Source: KBS50 sp042666615 (GTDB lineage Bacteria; Actinomycetota; Actinomycetes; Mycobacteriales; Micromonosporaceae). From it: a DNA stretch of 64,000 nt. Below, one piece after another: positions 51,250 to 59,982 of the stretch; positions within the stretch are counted from its first letter, which is position 1, and every line of letters starts with the position of its first letter. The notes beneath the pieces are model-generated. The model was not told the DNA's origin, did not search any database, and saw only the letters and a list, made by a program, of their open reading frames with translations. The DNA is taken from NCBI RefSeq assembly GCF_042666615.1, contig NZ_JBHTDD010000004.1, positions 124,001-188,000 on the forward strand, in the 5' to 3' direction. Position numbers and translations under genes: made by a program.

Positions 51250-51732
51250 ATGTCGCAGCAGATCACCCCGTACCTGTGGTTCGACGGACAGGCGGAGGAG
51301 GCCGCCACCTACTATGTCTCGGTTTTCGACGACGGCCGGATCCTGAACGTCCAGCGGTACGGCGAGGGCGGTCCCGCTCCCGCCGGCACCGCCATGATCG
51401 TGGAGCTCGAGCTGAACGGGCAGCGGTTCATCGCGCTGAACGGTGGACCGCAGCACACGTTCAGCGAGGCCGTCTCGTTTCACGTGAGCTGCCGGGAGCA
51501 GTCCGAGGTGGACCGCCTGTGGAAGCAACTCACCGCCGACGGCGGCGAACCCGGCCAGTGTGGCTGGCTGAAGGACCGGTGGGGGCTCTCCTGGCAGATC
51601 ATCCCCGTCGCCCTGCCGGAAATGCTTGGTGACTCCGATCCCGAACGCGCCGGGCGGGTGGTGCGCGCGATGCTCGGGATGCAGAAGATCGACATCCAGG
51701 GACTGCGGGACGCGTACGACGGGCGGGACTGA
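51250..51732 (+). CDS. PhnB-like VOC-fold protein
   Basis: 160 residues. It belongs to the PhnB/3-demethylubiquinone group of the vicinal oxygen chelate fold: ITPYLWFDGQAEEAATYYVS, FIALNGGPQHTFSEAVSF, and the C-terminal GWLKDRWGLSWQIIP. Fold members bind metal or small ligands; this subgroup is mostly uncharacterised. ATG 51250 has AAGGGA upstream. Length normal. Confidence 0.88.
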   Translation: MSQQITPYLWFDGQAEEAATYYVSVFDDGRILNVQRYGEGGPAPAGTAMIVELELNGQRFIALNGGPQHTFSEAVSFHVSCREQSEVDRLWKQLTADGGEPGQCGWLKDRWGLSWQIIPVALPEMLGDSDPERAGRVVRAMLGMQKIDIQGLRDAYDGRD

Positions 51733-51846
51733 CCCGCCGGCCCGCCCGCACGGGGCCGTTGTCGGGCCGGGACCGGCGGCTCCCCGTCGCCGGTCCCCGC
51801 CGCGGTGGTCTGTTGCCGGTCTCGTCCACTCGTGCACAATTCGACG

Positions 51847-52146
51847 ATGGACGATCCGCGTCTTCCCGCCCTCACCCGGGCCGAGCAGGACCTGGTGGAG
51901 CACTACCTGCGGTTGGTGGACTTCGTCGGCCGGGCCAACCCCGCCGCCGAGACCGGCCACTTCGACGTCATGCGCTGCGTCCTCGCCGCCCAGGGCATCC
52001 TCGCCGAGGCCCGCGCCCTGCTGGTGGCGGCTGAGACGATGCGCGAACGCGGGGAGACCGAGGTCTTCGCCGACACGCTGGCCCGCGCGATGCGGGTGCT
52101 CGACGGGGAACGCCGTACCGCCCGGGTCCTGCTTCCGCCCGAGTGA
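51847..52146 (+). CDS. Small hypothetical protein
   Basis: 99 residues, entirely alpha-helical by composition (LTRAEQDLVEHYLRLVDFVG, later ALLVAAETMRERGETEVF). No motif recognised and no membrane span. ATG 51847 is used; there is no clear ribosome binding site, which is a caution. Codon use is normal for the region. It is followed by the two-state hairpin element at 52185. Confidence 0.6.
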   Translation: MDDPRLPALTRAEQDLVEHYLRLVDFVGRANPAAETGHFDVMRCVLAAQGILAEARALLVAAETMRERGETEVFADTLARAMRVLDGERRTARVLLPPE

Positions 52147-52184
52147 GCGCGGTGTCCCCGGCGGTTGCCCACGTCCTCCCGCAC

Positions 52185-52260
52185 CCGTGATCTTGCACTT
52201 TCGGCTCGGGAAACTAGGAACTAAAAGTGCAAAACGACAGCCCAAGGTGCAAGATCGCGG
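52185..52260. repeat. Intergenic element with two alternative hairpins
   Basis: The left arm (52185-52201, containing GATCTTGCACTTT) can pair with the distal arm (52244-52260, containing GTGCAAGATC) in a stem of about 17 bp including two G-U pairs. The left arm's TTGCACTTT can instead pair perfectly with AAAGTGCAA at 52224-52232. The two pairings exclude each other. It lies between two plus-strand genes and is markedly more AT-rich than its flanks. It may be a dispersed repeat or a leader of the downstream gene. Confidence 0.75.
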
Positions 52261-52346
52261 AGGCCAGGAAGGGCGCCAGGGCGAGGTGGGGCGGGGGAGG
52301 CCGGGAGCTGGGACATGAGCCGCGCCGTTTGGGGAACGCGGCCGGC

Positions 52347-53471
52347 ATGCCGCGCACCGGCCCGGTCATCGGGGTCCTCGGATCGTACGGCGGTCGGAAC
52401 CTCGGTGACGAGGCGATCCTCACCGGGTTGCTGGCCGACGTGTGGGCCCGGCGACCCGACGCCCGGATCGTGGTGTTCTCCCGCGACCCGGCGCACACCC
52501 TGGCCACCCACCCCGGCGTGCTTGCCGAACCCTGGGAGGGGGTCAGCCGGAACGACTCCGGCGCCATCCTCGACCGGCTCGACCTGCTCCTGCTCGGCGG
52601 CGGCGGCATTTTGTACGACAGCGAGGCCCGCCGCTACCTCCGGCTCGTCCTGTCCGCCCAGGAACGCGGCCTGCCCGTCTGCACGTACGCGGTGGGCGCC
52701 GGCCCGCTCACCGAATCACTCGACTGCACGATGGTGCAGGAGACGCTCAGCGCCGCCGTCGAGGTGACGGTCCGCGACTCGGAGTCCCGGCTGCTCGTCG
52801 AGGAACTCGGCGTCACCCGACCGGTCACCGTCACAGCCGACCCGGCGATGCTGCTGGAGCCGGAGCCGTTCCCCGCCGACCTGCTCCACGAGGAGGGGAT
52901 CCGTCCGGCTGGCCGGCTCGTCGGCATCAGCGTCCGGGAACCCGGCCGGGCCGCCGTCCAGCTCGACGTGGACGGCTACCACCGGCTGCTCGCCCAGGTC
53001 GGCGACTTCCTCGTCACCCGGCTCGACGCCGACGTGGTGTTCGTCCCGATGGAACACGACGACATCAGGCACTCGCATGGCGTGCTGTCCCACATGGTCG
53101 CCGCCGCCCGGGGCCGGATCCTGCACAACAGCTACCGGCCGCGCCAGTTGCTCGGCCTGATGCGGCATTTCGACCTGGCGGTCGGCATGCGCCTGCACTT
53201 CGTGATGTTCGCCGCCATGGCCGGCGTCCCGCTGCTTCCCCTGCCGTACGCCGGCAAGGTCTTCGACTTCGCCCAACGCATCGGCGCACCCACCCTGCGC
53301 GGTGTGGAACGCGAGGTCGAGGGCCCGCTGCTGGCCGAGGTGGACCGGTTGTGGGACGAGCGCGACAAACGCGTGGCGGACACCGCCGAACGGGTCGCCG
53401 AACTCCGCCGCCGAGCCACCGCCACCGGCGAACTCATCGGTCCCGTCCTGACCGGCCTCAACACCTGCTGA
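52347..53471 (+). CDS. Polysaccharide pyruvyl transferase family protein
   Basis: 374 residues. The family pattern is clear: GSYGGRNLGDEAILTGLLAD at the start, LLLLGGGGILYDSEARRYLR, and the C-terminal LVHRNRL-like site replaced by HFDLAVGMRLHFVMFAAMAG. These enzymes transfer pyruvate from phosphoenolpyruvate to sugars of exopolysaccharide or wall polymers. No glycosyltransferase cluster is present, so the acceptor is unknown. ATG 52347 is chosen with GGGGAA upstream; longer frames read through the hairpin element and are less likely. Confidence 0.85.
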   Translation: MPRTGPVIGVLGSYGGRNLGDEAILTGLLADVWARRPDARIVVFSRDPAHTLATHPGVLAEPWEGVSRNDSGAILDRLDLLLLGGGGILYDSEARRYLRLVLSAQERGLPVCTYAVGAGPLTESLDCTMVQETLSAAVEVTVRDSESRLLVEELGVTRPVTVTADPAMLLEPEPFPADLLHEEGIRPAGRLVGISVREPGRAAVQLDVDGYHRLLAQVGDFLVTRLDADVVFVPMEHDDIRHSHGVLSHMVAAARGRILHNSYRPRQLLGLMRHFDLAVGMRLHFVMFAAMAGVPLLPLPYAGKVFDFAQRIGAPTLRGVEREVEGPLLAEVDRLWDERDKRVADTAERVAELRRRATATGELIGPVLTGLNTC

Positions 53472-53496
53472 GATGCTCGGTGGGCGGGGCACGACC

Positions 53497-53700
53497 TCAG
53501 GTGGCCGGTCCCCGCCAGCGGTAGCACCACGGCCCGTCCGAACTCGTGCTCTCCAGCTCGTAGATGTCCGCGTGGGCCAGGCCCCCCTCGCCGAGCCAGT
53601 GATGGGTGAGCGGAGGACGGCCGGTCGGATCCAACTCGACAGTGATCACCTCACCGTCGGCCGGACCGTCCGCCAGCCGCACCCGTGTCGTCGACGCCAT
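53497..53700 (-). CDS. Small hypothetical protein
   Basis: 67 residues, beta-rich and acidic (TTRVRLADGPADGEVITVEL, ending SSDGPWCYRWRGP). It sits between the pyruvyl transferase and the divergent beta-helix gene, convergent with the former. No motif or membrane segment. Codon use is normal, which is the main support for it being real. Function unknown. Confidence 0.5.
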   Translation of the reverse strand: MASTTRVRLADGPADGEVITVELDPTGRPPLTHHWLGEGGLAHADIYELESTSSDGPWCYRWRGPAT

Positions 53701-53804
53701 GCCCTCATCGTGCCCGTTATCCCACGCCAGAAACGGGAAACGCGGCGGGCGAGGCAGCCGTACCCGGGCCGGGAGGTCCGTACCGGAGCGGAAGGGAGAC
53801 CGCG

Positions 53805-55457
53805 ATGGCCCGGTCCACCGCCGAGGCGTACGACGTCCGCCGCGTCGACGCCCGCGAGCATGGACTGGTGGGTGACGGCGTCACAAACGACCAGCCGGCG
53901 CTTGCCGCGCTCGTGGACCGGCTCGGTGCCGCCTACGCGGCCGACGGCCGGCCCCGGGCCATCTACTGCCCACCCGGCGACTACGCGATCCGCGATGGCG
54001 GCACCGTGTGGCGCAGCGGCGTGTCCCTGCTCGGCGCCGGCATCGGCGTCACCCGCTTCCTGCTCGCCAACCCCGCGGACCCCAGCCAGCCCACGCCGCT
54101 GGCCTGGTTCACCACGCTCCAGCACGGTGCCTCCCGGGACAACCACATCGCCGACTGCACCTTCGCCAGCTTCGAGATCGACGGCTCCGGCGTCCAGATG
54201 GCCCGGTACAACTACCTCGCCAAAGGGCTCGGGCTGCAGTACGTGCTGCGTGGACGGTTCCGCGACCTCTACATCCACGACACCGGCGCGACCGGGCTGG
54301 GCTGCGACTTCCTCCAGGACACCGTCATCGACGCGGTGGTCACCGAACGGTGCGGCCGGCTCGACAACGGGCAGCAGATGGGCGGTGCCGGTATCGGCGT
54401 CGGCATCGGCGGCTGGGGCACCAGCGAACGGCTCACCATCACCGCGTGCAGCACCATCGGCAACGGCACCAACGGCATCTTCGTGGAACTCCAGAAGAAC
54501 TACTGGACGCCCCCACGCGGCATCCGGATTCTCGGCTGCCACTCCGAGGGCAACCGGTTCGGCATCTCGGACTGGGGCGCCGACGGCCTCATCGTCACGG
54601 GCTGCACCATCCTCGACAACCTGGAGGCCGGATACGACGTCTCCGCAAAGGGAACCGCCGGCGTCGCCGGCCGCGGCGGGATCCTCGCCGACTGCGTCAT
54701 CGACGCGAACGCCGAGGACGGCGTCAGCATCGGCAACACCCCCGGGCCGTACCTGGTCCGTGGCAACCGGATCAGCCGCAACGGCCGGTACGGCTACCGC
54801 CAGCACAACCTCTCCGGAAACGTCGACCAGCCGGCCCGGGGCATCGTGATCGACGGCAATGACATCTGGGGCAACGGGCTCGACGGCGTACACGTCGACG
54901 CCGACCTCACCGACGGCGCCATCGTCGGCAATCGCCTCCACGGCAACGGCCGGCGGGTCGAACCGGCCGGCACCGCCGACGGTGGAACCACCCGGTACGA
55001 ACGTGGCAGCATGACCGACTGCGCGGCGAACTGGCGCCCCGACGGCCAGCTCGGCAAGCGACTGACCGTCGGCAGCCAGACCGCGACCGTGGTGGGCAAC
55101 GACCGCACCACCCTGACTCTCGCCCCGGTACGCCCCGGAGTGACCACCGCCTGGCGTGGCACGGCACCGGCCGACGGCACCGAATACCACCTGCCCGACC
55201 CGCCCGCCTGGCGGGCCGGGATCACCATCGCCGCCGCCACCGTCGGTCTCACCGTCCGCGGCAACCGGATCTGGGACGACGGCGACCCGCCCACCCAGAC
55301 CGACGGGCTGTGGCTCACCGATGCCGGCAGCTGCGTCGACGCCGTGGTCGAGGACAACGATCTGGCCGGCAACGCCCGGGCCGGGTTGCGGTTGGACAAC
55401 CCACCCGAGGGCGGCCGTTGGCACCGTAACCACGGCGTCGCGGGTCGAGCCGACTGA
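53805..55457 (+). CDS. Right-handed beta-helix (pectate-lyase-like) protein
   Basis: 550 residues. Typical parallel beta-helix with repeated short turns: residues such as GNGTNGIFVELQ, GADGLIVTGCTILDNLEAGY, RGGILADCVIDANAEDGVSI and LRLDNPPEGG. The N-terminal Asp/Gly-rich cap (FDVRRVDAREHGLVGDGVTN-like, here YDVRRVDAREHGLVGDGVTN) is the pectate_lyase_3/phage-tailspike-like start. A beta-sandwich-like insertion lies at about 400-465 before the helix resumes. There is no signal peptide. Possible polysaccharide lyase or structural protein; the catalytic site is not identified. ATG 53805 has AAGGGAG upstream. Confidence 0.8.
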   Translation: MARSTAEAYDVRRVDAREHGLVGDGVTNDQPALAALVDRLGAAYAADGRPRAIYCPPGDYAIRDGGTVWRSGVSLLGAGIGVTRFLLANPADPSQPTPLAWFTTLQHGASRDNHIADCTFASFEIDGSGVQMARYNYLAKGLGLQYVLRGRFRDLYIHDTGATGLGCDFLQDTVIDAVVTERCGRLDNGQQMGGAGIGVGIGGWGTSERLTITACSTIGNGTNGIFVELQKNYWTPPRGIRILGCHSEGNRFGISDWGADGLIVTGCTILDNLEAGYDVSAKGTAGVAGRGGILADCVIDANAEDGVSIGNTPGPYLVRGNRISRNGRYGYRQHNLSGNVDQPARGIVIDGNDIWGNGLDGVHVDADLTDGAIVGNRLHGNGRRVEPAGTADGGTTRYERGSMTDCAANWRPDGQLGKRLTVGSQTATVVGNDRTTLTLAPVRPGVTTAWRGTAPADGTEYHLPDPPAWRAGITIAAATVGLTVRGNRIWDDGDPPTQTDGLWLTDAGSCVDAVVEDNDLAGNARAGLRLDNPPEGGRWHRNHGVAGRAD

Positions 55458-55583
55458 AACCCGAACTCAGGTACGGTCCCGGCCGCGCGGGAGACTCGCG
55501 GTATTTCGCCGGTGCCCCGGGGTCAGCCGGAACCAGGTGTTAGAAAGGGACCCTTCCGTAACTGGCGACACAGGGGGTCCTCC

Positions 55584-58500
55584 TTGCGAGTGGTGCACGG
55601 GGTGTGGCGGCCCGGCGGCCGGCTGATGCTGTGGGGCGAGGACTCCACCCTGCCGGCCACCCCTCCCCGGCGCCCCGGCCGGCCGCCCCGCGAGCGCCCC
55701 CACCCCTACGCCTGCGGCCACCAGACCCTTGTCGACCAGCTCGGCGACCTCGCCGCCAAGGCCGTCACCGGCAGTGCCGCGCTGACCCTGCCCACCCGAG
55801 CCGGAGCGCCCGTCGACTCCCCGGAACTCGTCCGCGACGAACCCCCCGACACCGGCCGTGCGGCGCCCACCCTGGCCCGCTGGCGGGTACCCACCCTCGA
55901 CTACGACGCCGACCAGGCACTCGCTGTCCTGGCAGCCAGCGCGGCCGGGATGGCCGGTGGGCCCCCCGGTGCGGCCGGTGCTCCAGGCAGCACCTCCGGC
56001 CCCGCCCTCGCCAGCCAGGGCGGGACCCTGCGCCACCTCGCGGAACTCGCCGGTTTCGCGGAGGAACTGGTCCGCCGCGGTCGGGTCCTGCCGGGTCTGA
56101 TCATCGAACCGGACACCGCCCGCGCCGCCTGGCGACCCGTACTCACCGGCGCCGACGCCGCGTGGGCCCGCCACCTCGCCGCCGCGCTGCCACCCGCGGC
56201 CCGCGCCGCCGACCCCGACACCCCGCTCGCCGCGCTCGTCGCAGACGCGCTGGACACCCTCACCGACGCCGCCGCCCGAGCCGCCCTGGAGGGGGTACGA
56301 CTCGTGCCCGCCGGCCGGTCCGGCGGCCAGGACGCGACCGTCCACGCCTGGCTGCGCGCCCTCACCGGTGACCAGCGAACCGTCCGGGCCGGTGCCGCCC
56401 CGCTCGCCGCCCTGGCCCGCGAACTCGACGACTGGCAACGGGACGCCGCCGGCAGCCCGATCCGCGCCTGCTTCCGGCTCGTCGAACCGGCCGAGGACGC
56501 CCCGGACGATCTGGAAGCGCCGGCCGAGGACGCGTCGACCGAGCAGGGCGCCGAGCCGGCCGGGCCGGATGCCGACCCGGCCGGCGGTGCGGGCTGGCGG
56601 GTCGAATTCGCCCTGCAGCCCGCCGACCAACCCGGCGCCCAACTCGCCGCCGACCACATCTGGACCACCGGCGACGTGCCGGAGCCCTTCGCCGGCACGC
56701 TCGCCTCCCCCCGGGAGACCCTGCTCACCGAACTCGGCCGGGCCAGCCGGCTCTGGCCGGAACTCACCGACGCCCTCCGCGTCGCCGCGCCCACCGCCGT
56801 CGACCTCGACACCGAGGGCGCCCACCGGTTCCTCCGCGACGCCGCCCCGGTGCTGCACGCCGCCGGCTTCGGCGTCCTGCTGCCCGGCTGGTGGCGCGAG
56901 CCGGGCGCCCGGCTCGGCGCCCGGCTGCGCGCCGGCACCCCCACCGCCCCCGGCGCCGTCACCACCCGCAGCGCCCTCGGCCAGAACTCGCTCGTCGACT
57001 ACGAGTGGGAGGTCGCCCTGGGCGACCAGCCACTTACCGAGGACGAACTGCGCTCGCTCGCCGCGCTGAAGACCCCGCTGGTCCGGCTGCGCGGCCAGTG
57101 GGTCGAGCTGGACGCCAAGCGACTCAAGGCGGGCCTCAAACTGATCGGCTCGCGGGGCCGGATGACCGTCACCGACCTGCTGCACCTGGCCCTGACCAAC
57201 CGCGACGAGCCGGACGCGCTGCCGGTCACCGCGGTCACCGCCGAGGGACCGCTCGGTGACCTGCTCTCCGGCCGACTGGACCACCATCTGGCGCCCGTCG
57301 ATCCGCCCCCCGAATTCGTCGGGAAATTGCGCCCATATCAACAGCGCGGGCTTTCCTGGCTGTCTTTCCTGCAATCTCTGAAATTGGGCGGCATTCTAGC
57401 GGACGACATGGGATTAGGCAAGACTATTCAGCTACTTTCTTTGGTGGCGGGCGACGACGCCGCGACGAGGACCGGGCCGACGTTGCTGATCTGCCCGATG
57501 TCGCTGGTCGGCAACTGGCAGCGGGAGGCCGTCAAGTTCACGCCGGGACTGCGGGTGCACGTACACCATGGGTCGGAACGGGCGCGGGGGGCGGCGTTCG
57601 CGGCGGCGGTGCGGGACGCGGACGTGGTGGTGACGACGTACAGCATCGCGGCGCGGGACGCGGCGGCGCTGGCGGCGGTGGACTGGCATCGGATCGTGGT
57701 GGACGAGGCGCAGGCGATCAAGAACGCGGCGACCCGGCAGGCGGAGGCGGTGCGGTCGCTGCCGGCCCGGTACCGGATCGCGATGACCGGTACGCCGGTG
57801 GAGAACCGGCTGGCCGATCTGTGGTCCATCATGGAGTTCGCCAATCCGGGACTGCTCGGCCCGGCGTCGTCGTTCAGGAAGAGCTACGCCGAGCCGATCG
57901 AGCGGCACGGTGACGCGGCGGCGGCCGAGCGGCTGCGCCGGATCACCGGCCCGTTCGTGTTGCGTCGCCTCAAGACCGACGCGTCGATCATCTCCGATCT
58001 GCCGGAGAAGCTGGAGATGGAGGTGCTCTGCAACCTGACGGCCGAGCAGGCGTCGCTGTATCAGGCGGTGCTTGACGACATGCTGGACCGGATCGAGCGG
58101 AGCGAGGGGATCGAGCGGCGGGGTCTGGTGCTCGCCACGATGACCAAGCTGAAGCAGGTGTGCAACCATCCGGCGCAGTTGTTGCGGGACGGTTCGGCGT
58201 TGCCGGGCAGGTCCGGCAAGCTGGCGCGGCTGGAGGAGATCGTCGAAGAGGTGCTGGCGGTGGGGGAGAAGGCCCTGCTGTTCACCCAGTACGCGGAGTT
58301 CGGCGGGATGTTGCGGGCACACCTGTCGGCGCGTACCGGTCGGGAGGTGTTGTTCCTGCACGGCGGGGTGGGCAAGGCGGCCAGGGACGACATGGTGGCC
58401 CGCTTCCAGGCGGGGATGGATTCGGCCGACGGTCCGCCGTTGTTCGTGTTGTCGCTCAAGGCCGGCGGTACGGGGTTGACGCTGACCGCCGCGAACCATG

Positions 58501-58763
58501 TGGTGCATGTGGACCGGTGGTGGAATCCGGCGGTGGAGGATCAGGCGACGGACCGCGCGTTCCGGATCGGGCAGCGGCGGGCGGTGCAGGTACGCACGTT
58601 CGTCTGCGCCGGCACGGTCGAGGAGAAGGTCGCTACGCTGATCGCGGACAAGCGAGGACTGGCCCGCCAGGTGGTGGGGTCGGGGGAGCAGTGGCTGACC
58701 GAGTTGTCCACCGGGCAGTTGCGGGAGTTGTTCGCCCTGGACGCGGGGGCGGTGGTGGAGTGA
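55584..58763 (+). CDS. SNF2-family DNA helicase/translocase
   Basis: 1059 residues. The C-terminal half is the SNF2 ATPase: Walker A DDMGLGKT (Lys613), DEAQ box VVVDEAQAIKN, and late motifs GGTGLTLTAANHVVHVDRWW and DQATDRAFRIGQ. The N-terminal ~550 residues are the DUF3670-like domain typical of bacterial members. TTG 55584 is used, with AGGGGG upstream. The N-terminal half uses mainly C-ending codons, the C-terminal half mainly G-ending ones; between them (57310-57450) is a block of AT-ending codons including a TTA for Leu611 inside Walker A. Its stop overlaps the SWIM gene by GTGA. Confidence 0.9.
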   Translation: MRVVHGVWRPGGRLMLWGEDSTLPATPPRRPGRPPRERPHPYACGHQTLVDQLGDLAAKAVTGSAALTLPTRAGAPVDSPELVRDEPPDTGRAAPTLARWRVPTLDYDADQALAVLAASAAGMAGGPPGAAGAPGSTSGPALASQGGTLRHLAELAGFAEELVRRGRVLPGLIIEPDTARAAWRPVLTGADAAWARHLAAALPPAARAADPDTPLAALVADALDTLTDAAARAALEGVRLVPAGRSGGQDATVHAWLRALTGDQRTVRAGAAPLAALARELDDWQRDAAGSPIRACFRLVEPAEDAPDDLEAPAEDASTEQGAEPAGPDADPAGGAGWRVEFALQPADQPGAQLAADHIWTTGDVPEPFAGTLASPRETLLTELGRASRLWPELTDALRVAAPTAVDLDTEGAHRFLRDAAPVLHAAGFGVLLPGWWREPGARLGARLRAGTPTAPGAVTTRSALGQNSLVDYEWEVALGDQPLTEDELRSLAALKTPLVRLRGQWVELDAKRLKAGLKLIGSRGRMTVTDLLHLALTNRDEPDALPVTAVTAEGPLGDLLSGRLDHHLAPVDPPPEFVGKLRPYQQRGLSWLSFLQSLKLGGILADDMGLGKTIQLLSLVAGDDAATRTGPTLLICPMSLVGNWQREAVKFTPGLRVHVHHGSERARGAAFAAAVRDADVVVTTYSIAARDAAALAAVDWHRIVVDEAQAIKNAATRQAEAVRSLPARYRIAMTGTPVENRLADLWSIMEFANPGLLGPASSFRKSYAEPIERHGDAAAAERLRRITGPFVLRRLKTDASIISDLPEKLEMEVLCNLTAEQASLYQAVLDDMLDRIERSEGIERRGLVLATMTKLKQVCNHPAQLLRDGSALPGRSGKLARLEEIVEEVLAVGEKALLFTQYAEFGGMLRAHLSARTGREVLFLHGGVGKAARDDMVARFQAGMDSADGPPLFVLSLKAGGTGLTLTAANHVVHVDRWWNPAVEDQATDRAFRIGQRRAVQVRTFVCAGTVEEKVATLIADKRGLARQVVGSGEQWLTELSTGQLRELFALDAGAVVE

Positions 58764-59719
58764 CCGACTTCGCCGACTTCGGCCCGCGTCGGCGGGTGGA
58801 CGGCGGCCTGCGGGCCAGGTCGACGCGGGGGACGATCGGGAGTTCCTGGTGGGCGCGCCGGTTCGTGGAGGTGCTGGAGTCGTTCGCGTTGGGCACCCGG
58901 TTGACCCGGGGCCGGTCGTACGCACGCTCGGGCCAGGTGCTGGCGCTGACCATCGAGCCGGGTGTGGTGACGGCGTCGGTGCAGGGTTCCCGACCGAAGC
59001 CTTACGCGGTGCGGATCGGTCTGGCCGCCTTCGGGGAACCGGTGTGGGCGCGGGTGGAGAAGCTGCTGGCGGCGCAGGCGTTGTACAACGCGCGAATGCT
59101 GGCCGGTGACCTGCCGCCGGAGTTGGAGGAGGTGTTCGCCGGGGCGGGGGCGGCGCTGTTTCCGGCGTCGGTGGACGAGTTGGCGATGCGGTGCAGCTGT
59201 CCCGATTTCGCGGTGCCGTGCAAGCATCTGGCCGCGACGTTCTACCTACTGGCCGAGGCGCTGGACGCGGATCCGTTCCAGTTGCTGCGGTGGCGGGGCC
59301 GCAGCCGCGAGCAGTTGCTGTCCCGGTTGCGGGCGGCGGCGCCGGGGGCGACCGCGACCGCGACCGGTTCCGCGACGCGGTCCGCTGCCGGTTCCGTCGC
59401 GCCTGGCGTGCGGCCGGGTACGGCACCGGGTCCGGCCGGTCCGCCGGAACGGGTCGCCGGTTCCGCCGCGGGGGCCGGTGCGGCACTTGGCGATCTGGCG
59501 GAGGTCGGGTTGGCCGACGCGGTGGGCCGGTTCTGGCATCCGCCGGTGCCGCTGCCCCGGCGACCGGCGAGTGTGCCTGCCGGGGCGGATCTGTTGCTGC
59601 GCCAGCTCGGCTCGCCGGGGCGGGTGCTGGGCGGGCCGGGGCTCACCGAGCGGCTACGGCGCGCGTACGAGAGGTTCGCTGTCGAACGGGACGGACCCGA
59701 GGGTCCGCCCGTGAGATGA
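58760..59719 (+). CDS. SWIM zinc-finger protein
   Basis: 319 residues. The SWIM finger is CSCPDFAVPCKHLA, with Cys145, Cys147, Cys154 and His156 as ligands. SWIM proteins pair with SNF2 helicases in bacteria and bind DNA or protein partners; the GTGA overlap with the SNF2 gene supports a stable partnership. The N-terminal ~140 residues include a helix-rich part (WARRFVEVLESFALGTRLTR), and a low-complexity Ala/Gly/Pro/Thr stretch sits at ~200-250. Function of the pair here is unknown, but DNA remodelling or defence has been suggested for relatives. Confidence 0.88.
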   Translation: MTDFADFGPRRRVDGGLRARSTRGTIGSSWWARRFVEVLESFALGTRLTRGRSYARSGQVLALTIEPGVVTASVQGSRPKPYAVRIGLAAFGEPVWARVEKLLAAQALYNARMLAGDLPPELEEVFAGAGAALFPASVDELAMRCSCPDFAVPCKHLAATFYLLAEALDADPFQLLRWRGRSREQLLSRLRAAAPGATATATGSATRSAAGSVAPGVRPGTAPGPAGPPERVAGSAAGAGAALGDLAEVGLADAVGRFWHPPVPLPRRPASVPAGADLLLRQLGSPGRVLGGPGLTERLRRAYERFAVERDGPEGPPVR

Positions 59720-59724
59720 GCGGT

Positions 59725-59982
59725 TCAGCGTCGTCGGCGGCGGATCTGCCACACCAGGGCGGCGTTGCCCAGCAGGATCAGCGCGTACACGGCACCGGTG
59801 ACTCCGCCGGCCACCACGGCGAGGGCTGGTACGGCCGTCCAGAGCGCGATGGTGAGGGCCATCATGAGACGTCTGCGGCGGATCCGGTGCCGGTCGTCCA
59901 GCCGGGCGAAGAACCTGGGGTCGGACGCCCGAAGTTCCCGGGTGATCTGTTCGAACCGGATCTGATCCTCTTTGCTGAGCAT
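59725..59982 (-). CDS. DUF3040 membrane protein
   Basis: 85 residues. The DUF3040 layout is plain: an N-terminal amphipathic part (LSKEDQIRFEQITRELRASD), two membrane spans (ALTIALWTAVPALAVVAGGV and AVYALILLGNAALVWQIR) and a basic end. Common single genes of actinobacteria with no known function. The ATG at 59982 has GGGGGAGG upstream. It converges on the SWIM gene. Confidence 0.85.
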   Translation of the reverse strand: MLSKEDQIRFEQITRELRASDPRFFARLDDRHRIRRRRLMMALTIALWTAVPALAVVAGGVTGAVYALILLGNAALVWQIRRRRR

